NCBI RefSeq assembly: GCF_001620365.2
Contig: NZ_LQMT02000014.1
Span: forward strand, 33,478 to 97,477
Length of the DNA: 64,000 nucleotides
Direction of reading: 5' to 3'
Source: Amycolatopsis keratiniphila subsp. keratiniphila
GTDB lineage: Bacteria; Actinomycetota; Actinomycetes; Mycobacteriales; Pseudonocardiaceae
The translations under genes and the position numbers were made by a program. Shown here piece by piece: positions 1-7,727 of this stretch (position 1 is its first letter; each line of letters starts with the position of its first letter). The notes below the pieces were generated by a model. The model was given only the letters and a program-made list of their open reading frames with translations, did no database searches and was not told the DNA's origin.

Positions 1-324
1 ACCGCAGCGGTGGCAGGAGCAACAGGCGGAACCTCCGTGCCATCCAAGGCCCGGGTGGGATTCAGCGCAAGAGCCCGCTTCACCACCGCACCCGCCTCAC
101 CCCGCGAGCTCCGCGAACCAACTCGCCGTGCTGCCATGCCCGTATAAGTCTTTGGCGCCCCGATTCTCGATCTCCGCCAGAAACTGCCCCAACCCGGCAG
201 TGGCCATGCGAATCACCTGCAAGAACTGCTGCACGCCATGGGCAAGCTCCAGCTTGCCGGCACGCCACAACTCCTGCGGCAACTCGGGGAGAAAGGTCTC
301 GGACACACCTCGATAATACCGCAA
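1..324 (-). pseudogene. DUF222/HNH endonuclease (13E12 family), partial and frameshifted
   Basis: This is the N-terminal part of a DUF222 protein of the 13E12 repeat type, cut by the window edge. It matches the intact gene at 35895-37166 base for base over most of its length, including the N-terminal VSETFLPELPQELWRAG segment. Around position 107 it lacks 11 bases that the intact copy has, so the frame shifts and hits a TGA at 97-99 after about 75 codons. Homology resumes in another frame to position 1. The likely start is TTG at 324, just downstream of an SOS box. The family normally carries a C-terminal HNH nuclease motif, which would lie outside the window. I call it a decaying second copy; an assembly error is the alternative. 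Confidence 0.8.
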
Positions 325-329
325 ATCCG

Positions 330-345
330 TCGAACACGTGTTCGT
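330..345 (-). promoter_or_regulatory. SOS box (LexA site) upstream of the broken DUF222 gene
   Basis: The sequence TCGAACACGTGTTCGT fits the actinobacterial LexA consensus TCGAAC-N4-GTTCGA at all but the last base, and its core is a perfect palindrome. It lies about 6 bases upstream of the presumed TTG start of the DUF222 pseudogene on the minus strand. The same site, with one centre base changed, precedes the intact paralogue at 37172-37187. LexA boxes in front of 13E12 family genes are known in mycobacteria. Confidence 0.8.
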
Positions 346-471
346 AATTTTAAGCGACAGTCAAAGCGCACATTTGCCACTGAAGGGTGATGCCGACAGG
401 AGTTGTCGTAACGCCGCGCGCGGATCGAACGAGTACGTCCGGCAAGCACCACCACAAAGCGGGAGAGCGCC

Positions 472-1065
472 ATGTACATCCCACCCGAACCGGCCGCGCG
501 TCCGGCCAAACCCCGACGCTGGCCGTGGATACTCGCTGCCGCCATCGTCGCCGCAGCGCTCACGGCGACCTTGACACTCGTACTGCTCGGCAACGAGCGC
601 GGCGAAAAGAAGGTCGCGTCGAAATCGACCGCATCACCCTGCCGGGACCAGACACTCAAGCCGCCGTGCCAAGGCATCAGCGGCTGGGTCCTGGCCGACG
701 GCTCCTACGAAAGCACCACACGCGCGACCGCGCCCGTTTACGTGGCACCGACGACGACCAGTCCCCCACCGCTCACTCCGGCGGATTTCACCCTCGATCT
801 GAAGACCTACTCCAAAAAATGCTTCGGCTCCGCCGGCTGCAGCGTGGTCGTCGAACCCGCCCTGACCTACAAGGGCTCCGCGGAAACCATGGCAAGCCAC
901 GGAATGTGCTCGTTGACCTATGACATCACAGGCGACGAATCGGGCACGGTGACCGATACCCTCACTTTCATCGGAACAAGCGTGACCGCGCGCCGCTCGG
1001 TCCTCTCGACGCCGTCCTCGAAGACCAAGGTGACCGTCAAGATCGTCAGTGTTTCGTGCACCTGA
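472..1065 (+). CDS. Hypothetical membrane-anchored extracellular protein
   Basis: A 197-residue protein of no recognised family. A short proline/arginine-rich cytoplasmic tail (residues 1-16) leads into one hydrophobic segment (about 17-40, WPWILAAAIVAA...), followed by a predicted extracellular region of about 150 residues. That region holds six cysteines (C57, C66, a pair in KKCFGSAGC, one in HGMCS and one at the C-terminus), consistent with disulfides in an exported domain, and a Pro/Thr linker near residues 85-100. The ATG at 472 has GGGAGAG just upstream, which fixes the start. It stands alone, convergent with the oxidoreductase at 1100. Function unknown. Confidence 0.75.
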   Translation: MYIPPEPAARPAKPRRWPWILAAAIVAAALTATLTLVLLGNERGEKKVASKSTASPCRDQTLKPPCQGISGWVLADGSYESTTRATAPVYVAPTTTSPPPLTPADFTLDLKTYSKKCFGSAGCSVVVEPALTYKGSAETMASHGMCSLTYDITGDESGTVTDTLTFIGTSVTARRSVLSTPSSKTKVTVKIVSVSCT

Positions 1066-1094
1066 CCGAGGGCGCCCCCACGCCCCCCGGTCAG
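1062..1094. terminator. Hairpin between convergent genes
   Basis: CTGACCG at 1062-1068 pairs with CGGTCAG at 1088-1094 around a C-rich loop. It fills the 34-base gap between the stop of the secreted protein and the stop of the oxidoreductase, so it can serve both as a terminator. No T-run is visible. Confidence 0.45.
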
Positions 1095-1099
1095 CCCGT

Positions 1100-2011
1100 T
1101 TAGGGGAAGGTCAGCACGATCTTCCCCCGCCCGTGCCCGGTCTCGATCTCCCGGTGCGCCGCCGCGGCCTCGCCGAACGGATACGTCCGCCGCACGAGGA
1201 AACGCAGCTCCCCCTTGACGTACAACGACGCGAGCATCCCCAGCCGCTCGGCCGACCTCGTCCCGGTGACCACTCGCGCCCCGGCCTCGGGCGCGCGGCC
1301 GTGCTCGACCAGCGTGAGCACGCGGTCCGGATTCCCGACCAGCCCCAGCGACAGATCGAAGGCGACCCCGCCCGCGCCGTCCAGCGCCGCGTCGATCCCG
1401 GCCGGAGCGAGCGCCCGCACCCGCTCGGCGAGGCCGTCGCCGTAGACCACCGGCTCGGCGCCGAGCGAACGGACGTACTCCTGGTTCGCCTCGCTCGCCG
1501 TCCCGATCACCTGCGCCCCGCGCAACACGGCGAGCTGGACGGCGGCCGTGCCCACCGCGCCCGCCGCCCCATGGATCAGGAGCGTCTCGCCACGGGCGAC
1601 CCGCAGCGCGTCCAGCGCCAGGTACGCCGTCTGCGTCCCCGCCGTGAACCCGCCCGCGACCTCCCACGGCATCTCCGCTGGCTTCGGCGTGACGTTCTCC
1701 GCGGGCACCACGATGTACTCGGCGTACGCCTGCACCGCGGTGAACCCGAGCACCTCGGCCCCCGCGACGAGGCCGGTAACCCCGGAACCGACCTCGTCGA
1801 CGACCCCGGCGAACTCGTTCCCCGGGACACGCGGCCAACGCAGCTCCATCCCCGCGGGTTCCCAGCCCGCCCGCACGGCCGCGTCGTACGGCTGCACCCC
1901 CGCCGCCTTCACCCGCACCCGGACCTCCCCCGCTCCGGCGTGCGGCTCCTCCAGCTCCAGCACCCGGAGCACCTCCGGGCCACCGGCTTCCGTGAACGCG
2001 GCCGCTTTCAT
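1100..2011 (-). CDS. NADP-dependent quinone-oxidoreductase-type alcohol dehydrogenase
   Basis: A 303-residue medium-chain dehydrogenase/reductase of the zinc-independent quinone reductase (Qor) type. It opens with MKAAAFTEAGGPEVLRV, has the GroES-like fold with GNEFAGVVDEVG near residue 65, and a Rossmann nucleotide-binding loop HGAAGAVGTAAVQLA near residue 147. Structural and catalytic zinc ligands are absent. It should reduce quinones or enones with NADPH in the cytoplasm; the substrate cannot be told. The length is normal. A 20-bp palindrome at 2057-2076 sits in its promoter and suggests control by a MerR-type activator not encoded here. Confidence 0.85.
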   Translation of the reverse strand: MKAAAFTEAGGPEVLRVLELEEPHAGAGEVRVRVKAAGVQPYDAAVRAGWEPAGMELRWPRVPGNEFAGVVDEVGSGVTGLVAGAEVLGFTAVQAYAEYIVVPAENVTPKPAEMPWEVAGGFTAGTQTAYLALDALRVARGETLLIHGAAGAVGTAAVQLAVLRGAQVIGTASEANQEYVRSLGAEPVVYGDGLAERVRALAPAGIDAALDGAGGVAFDLSLGLVGNPDRVLTLVEHGRAPEAGARVVTGTRSAERLGMLASLYVKGELRFLVRRTYPFGEAAAAHREIETGHGRGKIVLTFP

Positions 2012-2056
2012 CTCGTTCCTCCAGTTCGTTCCCCAGCTGTCGGAACCCAGCCTGAT

Positions 2057-2076
2057 ACCTCCAGATAGCTGGAGGT
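2057..2076 (-). promoter_or_regulatory. MerR-type operator/promoter of the oxidoreductase
   Basis: ACCTCCAG-ATAG-CTGGAGGT is a perfect 8-bp inverted repeat with a 4-base centre. On the minus strand TTGACC overlaps one arm as a -35 element, with a TATCAG-like -10 about 16 bases on. A palindrome inside the spacer is the hallmark of MerR-family promoters (SoxR, ZntR type). The assignment to MerR is inference from architecture. Confidence 0.55.
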
Positions 2077-2111
2077 CAAGAATTGTCGGTGTGACGTTCT
2101 AAGCTGCGCTC

Positions 2112-2573
2112 GTGACGAGCTACCGCATCTCCAGGGCAAGCGCTTCCGACGCCGGCAGGCTGACGGCGCTGATGCACGAATCGGCCGCCTACCAAGGGGA
2201 ATACGCCTCGATCCTCGACGGCTACCAGGTCACCGAGGACTACCTCGCCACCCATCCCGCGTACGTCGCGCACGCGCAGCGGGACGTGGTCGGTTTCTAC
2301 AGCCTGATCGAGTACCCGGCCGAGCTCGACCTGCTGTTCGTCGCCGATTCGGCCCAGGGCACGGGTATCGGCGCGTGGCTGGTCGAGCACATGCTCGGCC
2401 AGGCGGCGGAGCTCGGCATGACCGAGGTGCGCGTCGTCTCCCATCCACCGGCCGCCGGGTTCTACGAGCGGATGGGCGCCCGCCGCGTCGGCGTCGTACC
2501 GCCCAACCCGCCGAAGATCGCCTGGGAGCGCCCGGAGCTGGTCTTCGACGTCAAGCACCCACCGCGCGGCTGA
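2112..2573 (+). CDS. GNAT family N-acetyltransferase
   Basis: A 153-residue single-domain GNAT protein that would transfer acetyl from acetyl-CoA to an unknown amine. Strand beta-4 (ELDLLFVADSAQ) is followed by the acetyl-CoA pyrophosphate loop QGTGIG near residues 79-84, then a helix and the typical C-terminal YERMGARRVG segment. It starts at GTG 2112 and is divergent from the oxidoreductase at 1100-2011. Its 3' end overlaps the WYL regulator gene by 23 bases on the opposite strand. Confidence 0.85.
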   Translation: MTSYRISRASASDAGRLTALMHESAAYQGEYASILDGYQVTEDYLATHPAYVAHAQRDVVGFYSLIEYPAELDLLFVADSAQGTGIGAWLVEHMLGQAAELGMTEVRVVSHPPAAGFYERMGARRVGVVPPNPPKIAWERPELVFDVKHPPRG

Positions 2574-3504
2574 ACCGCCCGATCAGTTTGCGCAGGTGGC
2601 CGGCGAATTCCGGCGAGTCGACGACCTCGAAATCGGCGTCGAGCAGGCCCAGGTAGAGCGCCAGATACTCCAGTGTGTCCGCGCCGGCTTTGAGCAGGCA
2701 GGTCCGCTCGTCGACGGCTTCGACGACGACGGCGGGCGGCACCTTCGCCGCGGCTTCGGCGGCCGGGGCATGCAGCCGGATCGTCGCGTGGTGCCGCCAC
2801 AAGGCCGCGCCCACACCACGCTGGAGGTAGGCGACCACGCCGCCTTCGGGCGGTTCGCGCTCCTCGAAACGGCGCCCGTTCGGCGTACGCGGCCGCACCC
2901 GGTCCGCGCGGAACGTGCGCCAGTCCTGCCTGTCGACGTCCCAGCCGACGAGGTACCAGCGGCGGCTCATGTGCACGACGCGGTGCGGCTCGACCTGCCT
3001 TCGGGTCTCGGATCCGTTGTGTCCCACGTAATCGAAGCGCAGGGTCTCGCGGTCACGGCACGCACCGGCGATGGCGGAGAGCACTTCGGCGTCGACCGTG
3101 GGCCCGCCGCCCTGCACCGCGAGGGTCGCGGAATTCAGCGCCGCGACACGGTGCCGTAGCCGCGACGGCAGCACCTGCTCCAGCTTCGCCAGCGCGCGCA
3201 CCGACGTCTCCTCGATCCCCGCGATCGTCCCGCCCGCGGCCGTGCGCAGGCCCATCGCCACCGCGACGGCCTCCTCGTCGTCGAGCAGCAGCGGCGGCAT
3301 GGCCGCACCGGCGCCCAGGCTGTACCCGCCGGAGACGCCGGGCGTCGCGTCGACCGGATAGCCGAGCCCTCGCAACCGCTCGACGTCGTTCCGGATCGTC
3401 CTGGTCGTGACGTCGAGCCGCTCCGCCAGTTCCGGCCCGGTCCAGTTGCGTCTGGCCTGCAGCAACGACAGGAGCCGCAGCAGTCTCGCCGAAGTTTCCG
3501 CCAT
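2551..3504 (-). CDS. WYL-domain transcriptional regulator (YafY type)
   Basis: A 317-residue regulator with an N-terminal HTH_11 winged helix (residues about 5-60, TGPELAERLDVTTRTIRNDV) and a central-to-C-terminal WYL sensor domain (RRWYLVGWDVDRQDWRTFRAD near residue 185), the usual YafY arrangement. WYL domains are thought to sense nucleotides or other small ligands. I chose ATG 3504 over GTG 3513 because AAGGTGG lies 5 bases upstream of it. It is divergent from the epoxide hydrolase gene across a 62-base gap with direct and inverted repeats, so it probably controls that gene and itself. Confidence 0.9.
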   Translation of the reverse strand: MAETSARLLRLLSLLQARRNWTGPELAERLDVTTRTIRNDVERLRGLGYPVDATPGVSGGYSLGAGAAMPPLLLDDEEAVAVAMGLRTAAGGTIAGIEETSVRALAKLEQVLPSRLRHRVAALNSATLAVQGGGPTVDAEVLSAIAGACRDRETLRFDYVGHNGSETRRQVEPHRVVHMSRRWYLVGWDVDRQDWRTFRADRVRPRTPNGRRFEEREPPEGGVVAYLQRGVGAALWRHHATIRLHAPAAEAAAKVPPAVVVEAVDERTCLLKAGADTLEYLALYLGLLDADFEVVDSPEFAGHLRKLIGRFSRAVGA

Positions 3505-3517
3505 GAATTCCACCTTG

Positions 3518-3554
3518 TCCGCAATCGCGGAACGAACCTTTCCGCAATCGTTCC
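3518..3554. promoter_or_regulatory. Candidate operator for the WYL regulator / epoxide hydrolase pair
   Basis: The divergent gap holds TCCGCAATCG twice in direct orientation (3518-3527 and 3541-3550) and an inverted pair GGAACGA (3529-3535) / TCGTTCC (3548-3554). TCCGC-AATC-GCGGA within the first copy is itself palindromic. Repeats in the space between a regulator and its neighbour are the expected place for its binding site. Confidence 0.5.
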
Positions 3555-3566
3555 TAATCTAGCCCC

Positions 3567-4691
3567 ATGACCGAGATCAAGCCCTTCCGCATCGCCATCG
3601 ACCAGGCCGAACTCGACGACCTCAAGGAGCGCCTGACCCGCACCCGCTGGCCCCGCGAGGTCACCGGCGACTGGAGCCGAGGCGTTCCCGTCGCCTACCT
3701 CAAGGGACTTGCCGAGTACTGGGCCGACGGCTTCGACTGGCGCGCCCAGGAAGCGGAACTGAACGAGTTCCCGCAATTCACCACCGAGATCGACGGCCAG
3801 ACCATCCACTTCCTGCACATCCGGTCGACCGCCCCGGACGCGCTGCCGGTGGTCCTCACGCACGGCTGGCCGAGCTCGCCGTTCGAATTCCGGCGGGTCG
3901 TCGAGGAGCTCAGCGGCGAGTTCCACCTGGTCATCCCGTCGCTGCCCGGTTACGGGTTCTCGAACCCGGTGAGCGGCAACCTGTTCCGCGTCGCCCAGGC
4001 GTGGGTCACGCTGATGGACCGCCTCGGCTACGAGCGCTTCGGCGTCCACGGCACCGACGCGGGCGCCGGGGTCGCGAGCATTCTGTCGATGATCGCCGCG
4101 CACCGGGTGGTCGGCACGCACCTCACCGGGACCAGCGCGGGCACGCCGTTCGGCCCGGCGGTCGACCTCGACGGCCTCGACGAGAAGGACCGCGAGCGCG
4201 CCGAACGCTTCAACCGGTTCCAGTCCGACGGTCTCGGCTACCTGCACCTGCAGGCGACCCGGCCGCAGACGCTGGCCTATTCGCTGAACGACTCCCCCAC
4301 CGGCCAGCTCGCGTGGATCGTGGAGAAGTTCGCCGAATGGACCGATCCGGCCAAGGAACTGCCGGACGACGCCGTCGATCGCGACCACCTGCTGACCGCG
4401 GTGAGCCTGTACTGGTTCACCGGCGCCGGCGCGTCCTCCGCGCACGCCGTGTACGAAGGCATGGAGGTCTACCGGCAGATGGCGCAAGGCGGCTGGGACG
4501 ACGGCGGCGAGGCCCCCGCCGGCCCGCCGCTCGGGATCGCGGTCTTCGCCGGGGACACCACGATCCGGAGCCTTCAGGACGGTCCGGTGGCACACTGGTC
4601 CGAGTACGACACCGGCGGCCACTTCCCGGCGATGGAGGTCCCCGGTCTGTTCGCCGAAGACCTCCGTTCCTTCCTGCGAAAGTGCGTCTGA
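3567..4691 (+). CDS. Epoxide hydrolase (alpha/beta hydrolase with EHN domain)
   Basis: A 374-residue hydrolase of the microsomal-epoxide-hydrolase type. It has the N-terminal EHN lid region (residues 1-105), the oxyanion motif THGWPSSPFEF near residue 97, and the nucleophile elbow HGTDAGAGVA near 160, where the Asp is the expected nucleophile. A C-terminal GGHFPAMEVP segment provides the catalytic histidine. It converts epoxides to diols and is probably a detoxification or catabolic enzyme; the substrate is unknown. The stop is 3 bases before the next gene, so the two are likely cotranscribed. The divergent WYL gene is the likely regulator. Confidence 0.9.
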   Translation: MTEIKPFRIAIDQAELDDLKERLTRTRWPREVTGDWSRGVPVAYLKGLAEYWADGFDWRAQEAELNEFPQFTTEIDGQTIHFLHIRSTAPDALPVVLTHGWPSSPFEFRRVVEELSGEFHLVIPSLPGYGFSNPVSGNLFRVAQAWVTLMDRLGYERFGVHGTDAGAGVASILSMIAAHRVVGTHLTGTSAGTPFGPAVDLDGLDEKDRERAERFNRFQSDGLGYLHLQATRPQTLAYSLNDSPTGQLAWIVEKFAEWTDPAKELPDDAVDRDHLLTAVSLYWFTGAGASSAHAVYEGMEVYRQMAQGGWDDGGEAPAGPPLGIAVFAGDTTIRSLQDGPVAHWSEYDTGGHFPAMEVPGLFAEDLRSFLRKCV

Positions 4692-4694
4692 CGA

Positions 4695-5774
4695 ATGGAT
4701 CAGCTCAGCCCCCGGGCCCTCAACCGCGCGACCCTGGCCAGGCAGCTCCTGCTGGATCGCGCCGATCTTCCCGCCGTCACCGCGATCGAGCGGCTGGCGG
4801 GCCTCCAGGCGCAGGCCCCCGACTCGTCGTATGTCGGGCTGTGGTCGCGGCTTCGCGATTTCCGAGTGGACGAGCTGGCGAAACCGCTGGCCGCCCGCGA
4901 AGTCGTCCGGATGACCTTGATGCGCGGAACGGTGCACCTGGTCACAGCCGCCGACGGTCTCGCGCTGTGGCCCACCCTCGCACCGGTGGTCGAGCGCGGT
5001 TTCCTCGGCCACTATTCGCGGGAGGTCGCCGAGCTGGATCTCGCCGCGATCGCCGAAGCGGGGCGGGCCCTGCTGGCCGAGCGGCCACGCACCCGCGCCG
5101 AGATCCGGACCGCGCTGGCGCCCCGATGGCCCGACGCGGACCAGCCGACGCTCGGCTACGCGGTCAACAGCCTGCTCCCCCTCGCGCACGTGACCCCGCG
5201 CGGCCTGTGGGGCCAGACCGGTCCGGCCGCGTTCGCCCTGCTCGAAGACTGGGTCGGCGAGCCGATCACGGCCGGGATCTCCCTCGACGACCTGGTGCTG
5301 CGCTATCTCGGGGCGTTCGGCCCGGCGACCGTCCGCGACGCGCAGCTCTGGTCGGGGCTCACCCGGTTGAAGGAGGTCTTCGAACGGCTGCGGCCGCGGC
5401 TGATCACCTTCACCGACGTCGAGGGAAAGGAACTGTTCGACCTTCCCGACGCACCGCGCCCCGATCCGGAAACCCCGGCGCCACCACGGTTCCTTCCCGA
5501 GTACGACAACGTCCTGCTCTCCCACGCCGACCGCGCGCGGGTGATCCCCGACGGCCGCCGCGTGCCGCTGCCACCGGGTAACGGCGGCCGAAGGGGCACG
5601 CTGCTCGTCGATGGTGAATTCCTGGCCATTTGGGCGATCAAAGGGGCGACGCTGACGATCGAATCGCGGGAACCCTTGCGAGATCAGGATTCGATCGCCG
5701 AAGAGGGCGCGCGGCTGCTGGAATTCGTAGTGCCGGATGCGGAGCACGACATACGTTTCGGCATCGGCGGGTAA
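4695..5774 (+). CDS. Winged-helix DNA-binding domain-containing protein (HTH_42)
   Basis: A 359-residue member of the winged-helix DNA-binding (DUF1006/HTH_42) family, which includes DNA-glycosylase-like AlkX/YcaQ-type proteins. Visible family features are the N-terminal RLAGLQAQAPDSSYVGLWSR segment (about residues 33-52), VRMTLMRGTVHLV (near 75-90) and the central PxFLPEYDNVLLSH stretch near residue 270. The role is uncertain: repair of crosslinked DNA is proposed for some relatives. It follows the epoxide hydrolase by 3 bases, so a link to reactive epoxide or DNA damage is tempting but is inference. Confidence 0.8.
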   Translation: MDQLSPRALNRATLARQLLLDRADLPAVTAIERLAGLQAQAPDSSYVGLWSRLRDFRVDELAKPLAAREVVRMTLMRGTVHLVTAADGLALWPTLAPVVERGFLGHYSREVAELDLAAIAEAGRALLAERPRTRAEIRTALAPRWPDADQPTLGYAVNSLLPLAHVTPRGLWGQTGPAAFALLEDWVGEPITAGISLDDLVLRYLGAFGPATVRDAQLWSGLTRLKEVFERLRPRLITFTDVEGKELFDLPDAPRPDPETPAPPRFLPEYDNVLLSHADRARVIPDGRRVPLPPGNGGRRGTLLVDGEFLAIWAIKGATLTIESREPLRDQDSIAEEGARLLEFVVPDAEHDIRFGIGG

Positions 5775-5850
5775 CGGTCCGGCCTTTTGCCGTAACGACG
5801 GGCACCGTTCGGGCGAAGCATGGGCGCAAAGAGCCTGAAGGGAGCGGGCC

Positions 5851-6147
5851 ATGAGCAGGAACTACGGTTTCATGACGGTGCTGGCGGGCCTCAGCGCGCT
5901 CGCGGTGATCGCGGTCGCGGCGGTGTGGCGGTATCCGAACACGTCGGACGTGACGGCGGTGATCACCGCGGCGGGGACGGTGATCGGCACCGTGGTGGGC
6001 GCCTTCTTCGGCGTGAACGCGGCCTCGGCGGGACGCGTGAAAGCCGAAGAAAGCCGGGATCAGGCCACGGCGGCACTGGTCAAGGTGGCCACCAAGGCCG
6101 ACGAGGACAGCGACGTCGCGAAGGCGGCGATGGAGGGCGTGCGCTGA
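5851..6147 (+). CDS. Small membrane protein, unknown function
   Basis: A 98-residue protein with two hydrophobic segments (about residues 7-26 and 34-56), a Gly/Ala-rich second helix, and a charged C-terminal tail of about 40 residues that could form a coiled coil (SRDQATAALVKVATKADEDS). The ATG at 5851 follows AGGGAGCGGGCC, a good ribosome binding site, so it is preferred over an ATG at 5820. It stands alone and converges on the FHA gene. No family recognised. Confidence 0.65.
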   Translation: MSRNYGFMTVLAGLSALAVIAVAAVWRYPNTSDVTAVITAAGTVIGTVVGAFFGVNAASAGRVKAEESRDQATAALVKVATKADEDSDVAKAAMEGVR

Positions 6148-6164
6148 CCGTCCTCTATGGACAC

Positions 6165-6935
6165 TCAGTCGAGCGCTTCGAGGAGGGCGAGGTCCGGCGG
6201 GACGAGCGTCGTGGACAACACCAGTTCTCGCAACAGGTTGTCGTTCAACGCGTTGCCGACCGGCTCGCCGACCTCTTCGCGCCTCAGCCCGAAAACGCCG
6301 CCGGCGGACAACCGCCCCCGCACGTCGATGACGACGTGCTCGACCCGGCGGGCGGTCCACGTCTCGCCGGGCCTGAGCTCGGAGAGCACCTCGGCCGTCT
6401 GCTGGCGGGACAACGGCTGCGGATTGAGGTCGTGCAGCAGGTAGCGCTGCCCGAAGACGACCAGGACCAAGCGTTCTTCCGCGCTGAGACGCCAGCGGCG
6501 GGGCGGCACGGTGACGTCGTCGTGCCGGGTGACGGGATGCCCGCCCTCGGGACCCGCGACGTACAACTCGAGCAGGTGCTCCCGCCTGCCCGACCCTCGG
6601 ACGAACAGCGGCGTGTACCCGTCCGACAGGGGAATCGGCTCCTCGCCGCGGGAAAGCCAGCGGGAATTCGGCAGGCGGATGGGCAACTGGCCGGTGTTGC
6701 TGACCCACCATCGCCCGTCGGTGAAGTTCAGCAGCCCGTGCTTGCGGCTGACCTGCAGGTCGTTCTCCCCCACACAGACGTCGACCTGCGGCCGGTTACG
6801 CCCGAAGGAGATCTCGCCGCCCTCACCGGGATCGACGGACACGCCGCCCGCGAGCGTGAGCGCGAACACCGCGCCGGGCGCCGACCGGGGCACGCCGAGC
6901 GCCAGGCTCTCGTGCGTCGTCGTGAGCCGCTTCAT
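6165..6935 (-). CDS. FHA domain-containing protein
   Basis: A 256-residue cytoplasmic protein. The FHA phosphothreonine-binding core is clear at about residues 25-110: ISFGRNRPQVDVCV, then VSRKHGLL (the SxxH motif) and WWVSNTGQLPIRL. The C-terminal half (about 125-256) has no domain I can name but contains RRWRLSAEERLVLVV, which resembles the short helical segment found after FHA in other actinobacterial proteins. It probably binds a Ser/Thr kinase substrate. It is divergent from the PH-domain gene. Confidence 0.85.
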   Translation of the reverse strand: MKRLTTTHESLALGVPRSAPGAVFALTLAGGVSVDPGEGGEISFGRNRPQVDVCVGENDLQVSRKHGLLNFTDGRWWVSNTGQLPIRLPNSRWLSRGEEPIPLSDGYTPLFVRGSGRREHLLELYVAGPEGGHPVTRHDDVTVPPRRWRLSAEERLVLVVFGQRYLLHDLNPQPLSRQQTAEVLSELRPGETWTARRVEHVVIDVRGRLSAGGVFGLRREEVGEPVGNALNDNLLRELVLSTTLVPPDLALLEALD

Positions 6936-7033
6936 CGTCCCTCCTCCTGATCCCCGGCATTATGCGAGATCCCGCCGGGGACGGGTCCCGGTGTCGCGGT
7001 CGTCCGTTTGTTTTCGTCCGTATGTTGGAGTAC

Positions 7034-7405
7034 ATGATTGACTTCTCCAAGGACACCGTCTTCAAGCTCACGCCGTGCAAGCCGAAGGACATCGCGCCGA
7101 CGGTGCAGCCGATCATCATCCCCGGCGAGGAGATCATCTCGTCGTTCAAGGCGGTGCGCGACTTCGTGGTGTTCACGAACAAGCGGCTGATCGCGGTGAA
7201 CGTCCAGGGCATGACGGGCAAGAAGAAGGACTTCACCTCGCTGCCGTACAACAGGATCCAGGCCTTCTCGATCGAAACCGCGGGCACCTTCGACCTCGAC
7301 GCGGAGCTGGACCTGTGGTTCAGCGGGCTGGGGAACGTGCGGCTGGAGTTCCGGGGTTCGAACATCCGGGCCATCGGGCAACTGATCGCCATGCACACGC
7401 TCTAA
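7034..7405 (+). CDS. PH domain-containing protein (bPH_1 family)
   Basis: A 123-residue protein that is almost wholly one bacterial PH domain: EEIISSFKAVRDFVVFTNKRLIAVNVQGMTGKK runs through strands 1-4, then DFTSLPYNRIQAFSIET and the C-terminal helix IRAIGQLIAMHTL. The family is widespread and of unknown function; membrane or protein binding is inferred from the fold. ATG 7034 with TTGGAG four bases upstream is preferred over the 5' extension to 6962, which reads the promoter region. It is divergent from the FHA gene. Confidence 0.85.
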   Translation: MIDFSKDTVFKLTPCKPKDIAPTVQPIIIPGEEIISSFKAVRDFVVFTNKRLIAVNVQGMTGKKKDFTSLPYNRIQAFSIETAGTFDLDAELDLWFSGLGNVRLEFRGSNIRAIGQLIAMHTL

Positions 7406-7444
7406 CCCGCTCTGCGACTCGCGCGGGCGCCCGTGCCCGCCGGA

Positions 7445-7501
7445 AGTACATGAAGGCCCCCTTCCTGTACCTAGGCGCAAGGAAGGGGGCCTTCATGTAC
7501 T
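7445..7501. terminator. Long palindrome, convergent gap (family ATG...CAT)
   Basis: Two 22-bp arms (7445-7466 and 7480-7501) are perfectly complementary around a 13-base loop; the arm carries TACATGAAGGCCCCCTTCC. It lies just after the PH gene and before the stop of the convergent methyltransferase. It can act as a bidirectional terminator and belongs to the palindrome family described in the findings. Confidence 0.7.
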
Positions 7502-7508
7502 CGGCAAG

Positions 7509-7559
7509 GTATGAAGGTCGAGTTTCCTCGGCTCAGCCGAGGGAAGGGGGCCTTCACGC
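7509..7559. repeat. Second, imperfect palindrome of the same family
   Basis: A stem closed by CGGCT-C-AGCCG at its tip. The right arm GAAGGGGGCCTTCA matches the neighbouring palindrome at 7445-7501, while the left arm has diverged. It looks like a decayed duplicate. From 7560 to 7727 I see no gene, repeat or clear signal. Confidence 0.5.
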
Positions 7560-7727
7560 GCCACCGCTGTGACTTGTGGGGCTGCTGGTGTTGCAGGGCT
7601 ACGGGTGGCGATCGCGTTGTCCGTGAAGGCCTCCTGGCCTTGGTGCGGGATGAAGTTGTGAGGCTTCTCCCCCGTTCCCCGTAACGTGAGCGCCACCCTG
7701 ACATGGGGCGAGTTCAGCAAGGTTTCC

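Larger units (their letters stand above)
1..349. repeat. Long direct repeat, copy 1 (partner at 36832-37192)
   Basis: The first ~350 bases align with 36832-37192 in the same orientation, about nine bases in ten identical by eye, apart from an 11-base gap near position 107. The identity covers the 5' part of the DUF222 gene and its SOS box and fades just beyond it. The two copies are about 36.8 kb apart and could support recombination. Confidence 0.8.

Noticed and set aside
3135-5852. Very long open frame on the minus strand (905 codons)
   Set aside because: It is antisense to the epoxide hydrolase and winged-helix genes and has the Arg/Pro/Gly-rich composition of shadow frames in high-GC DNA; no domain visible.
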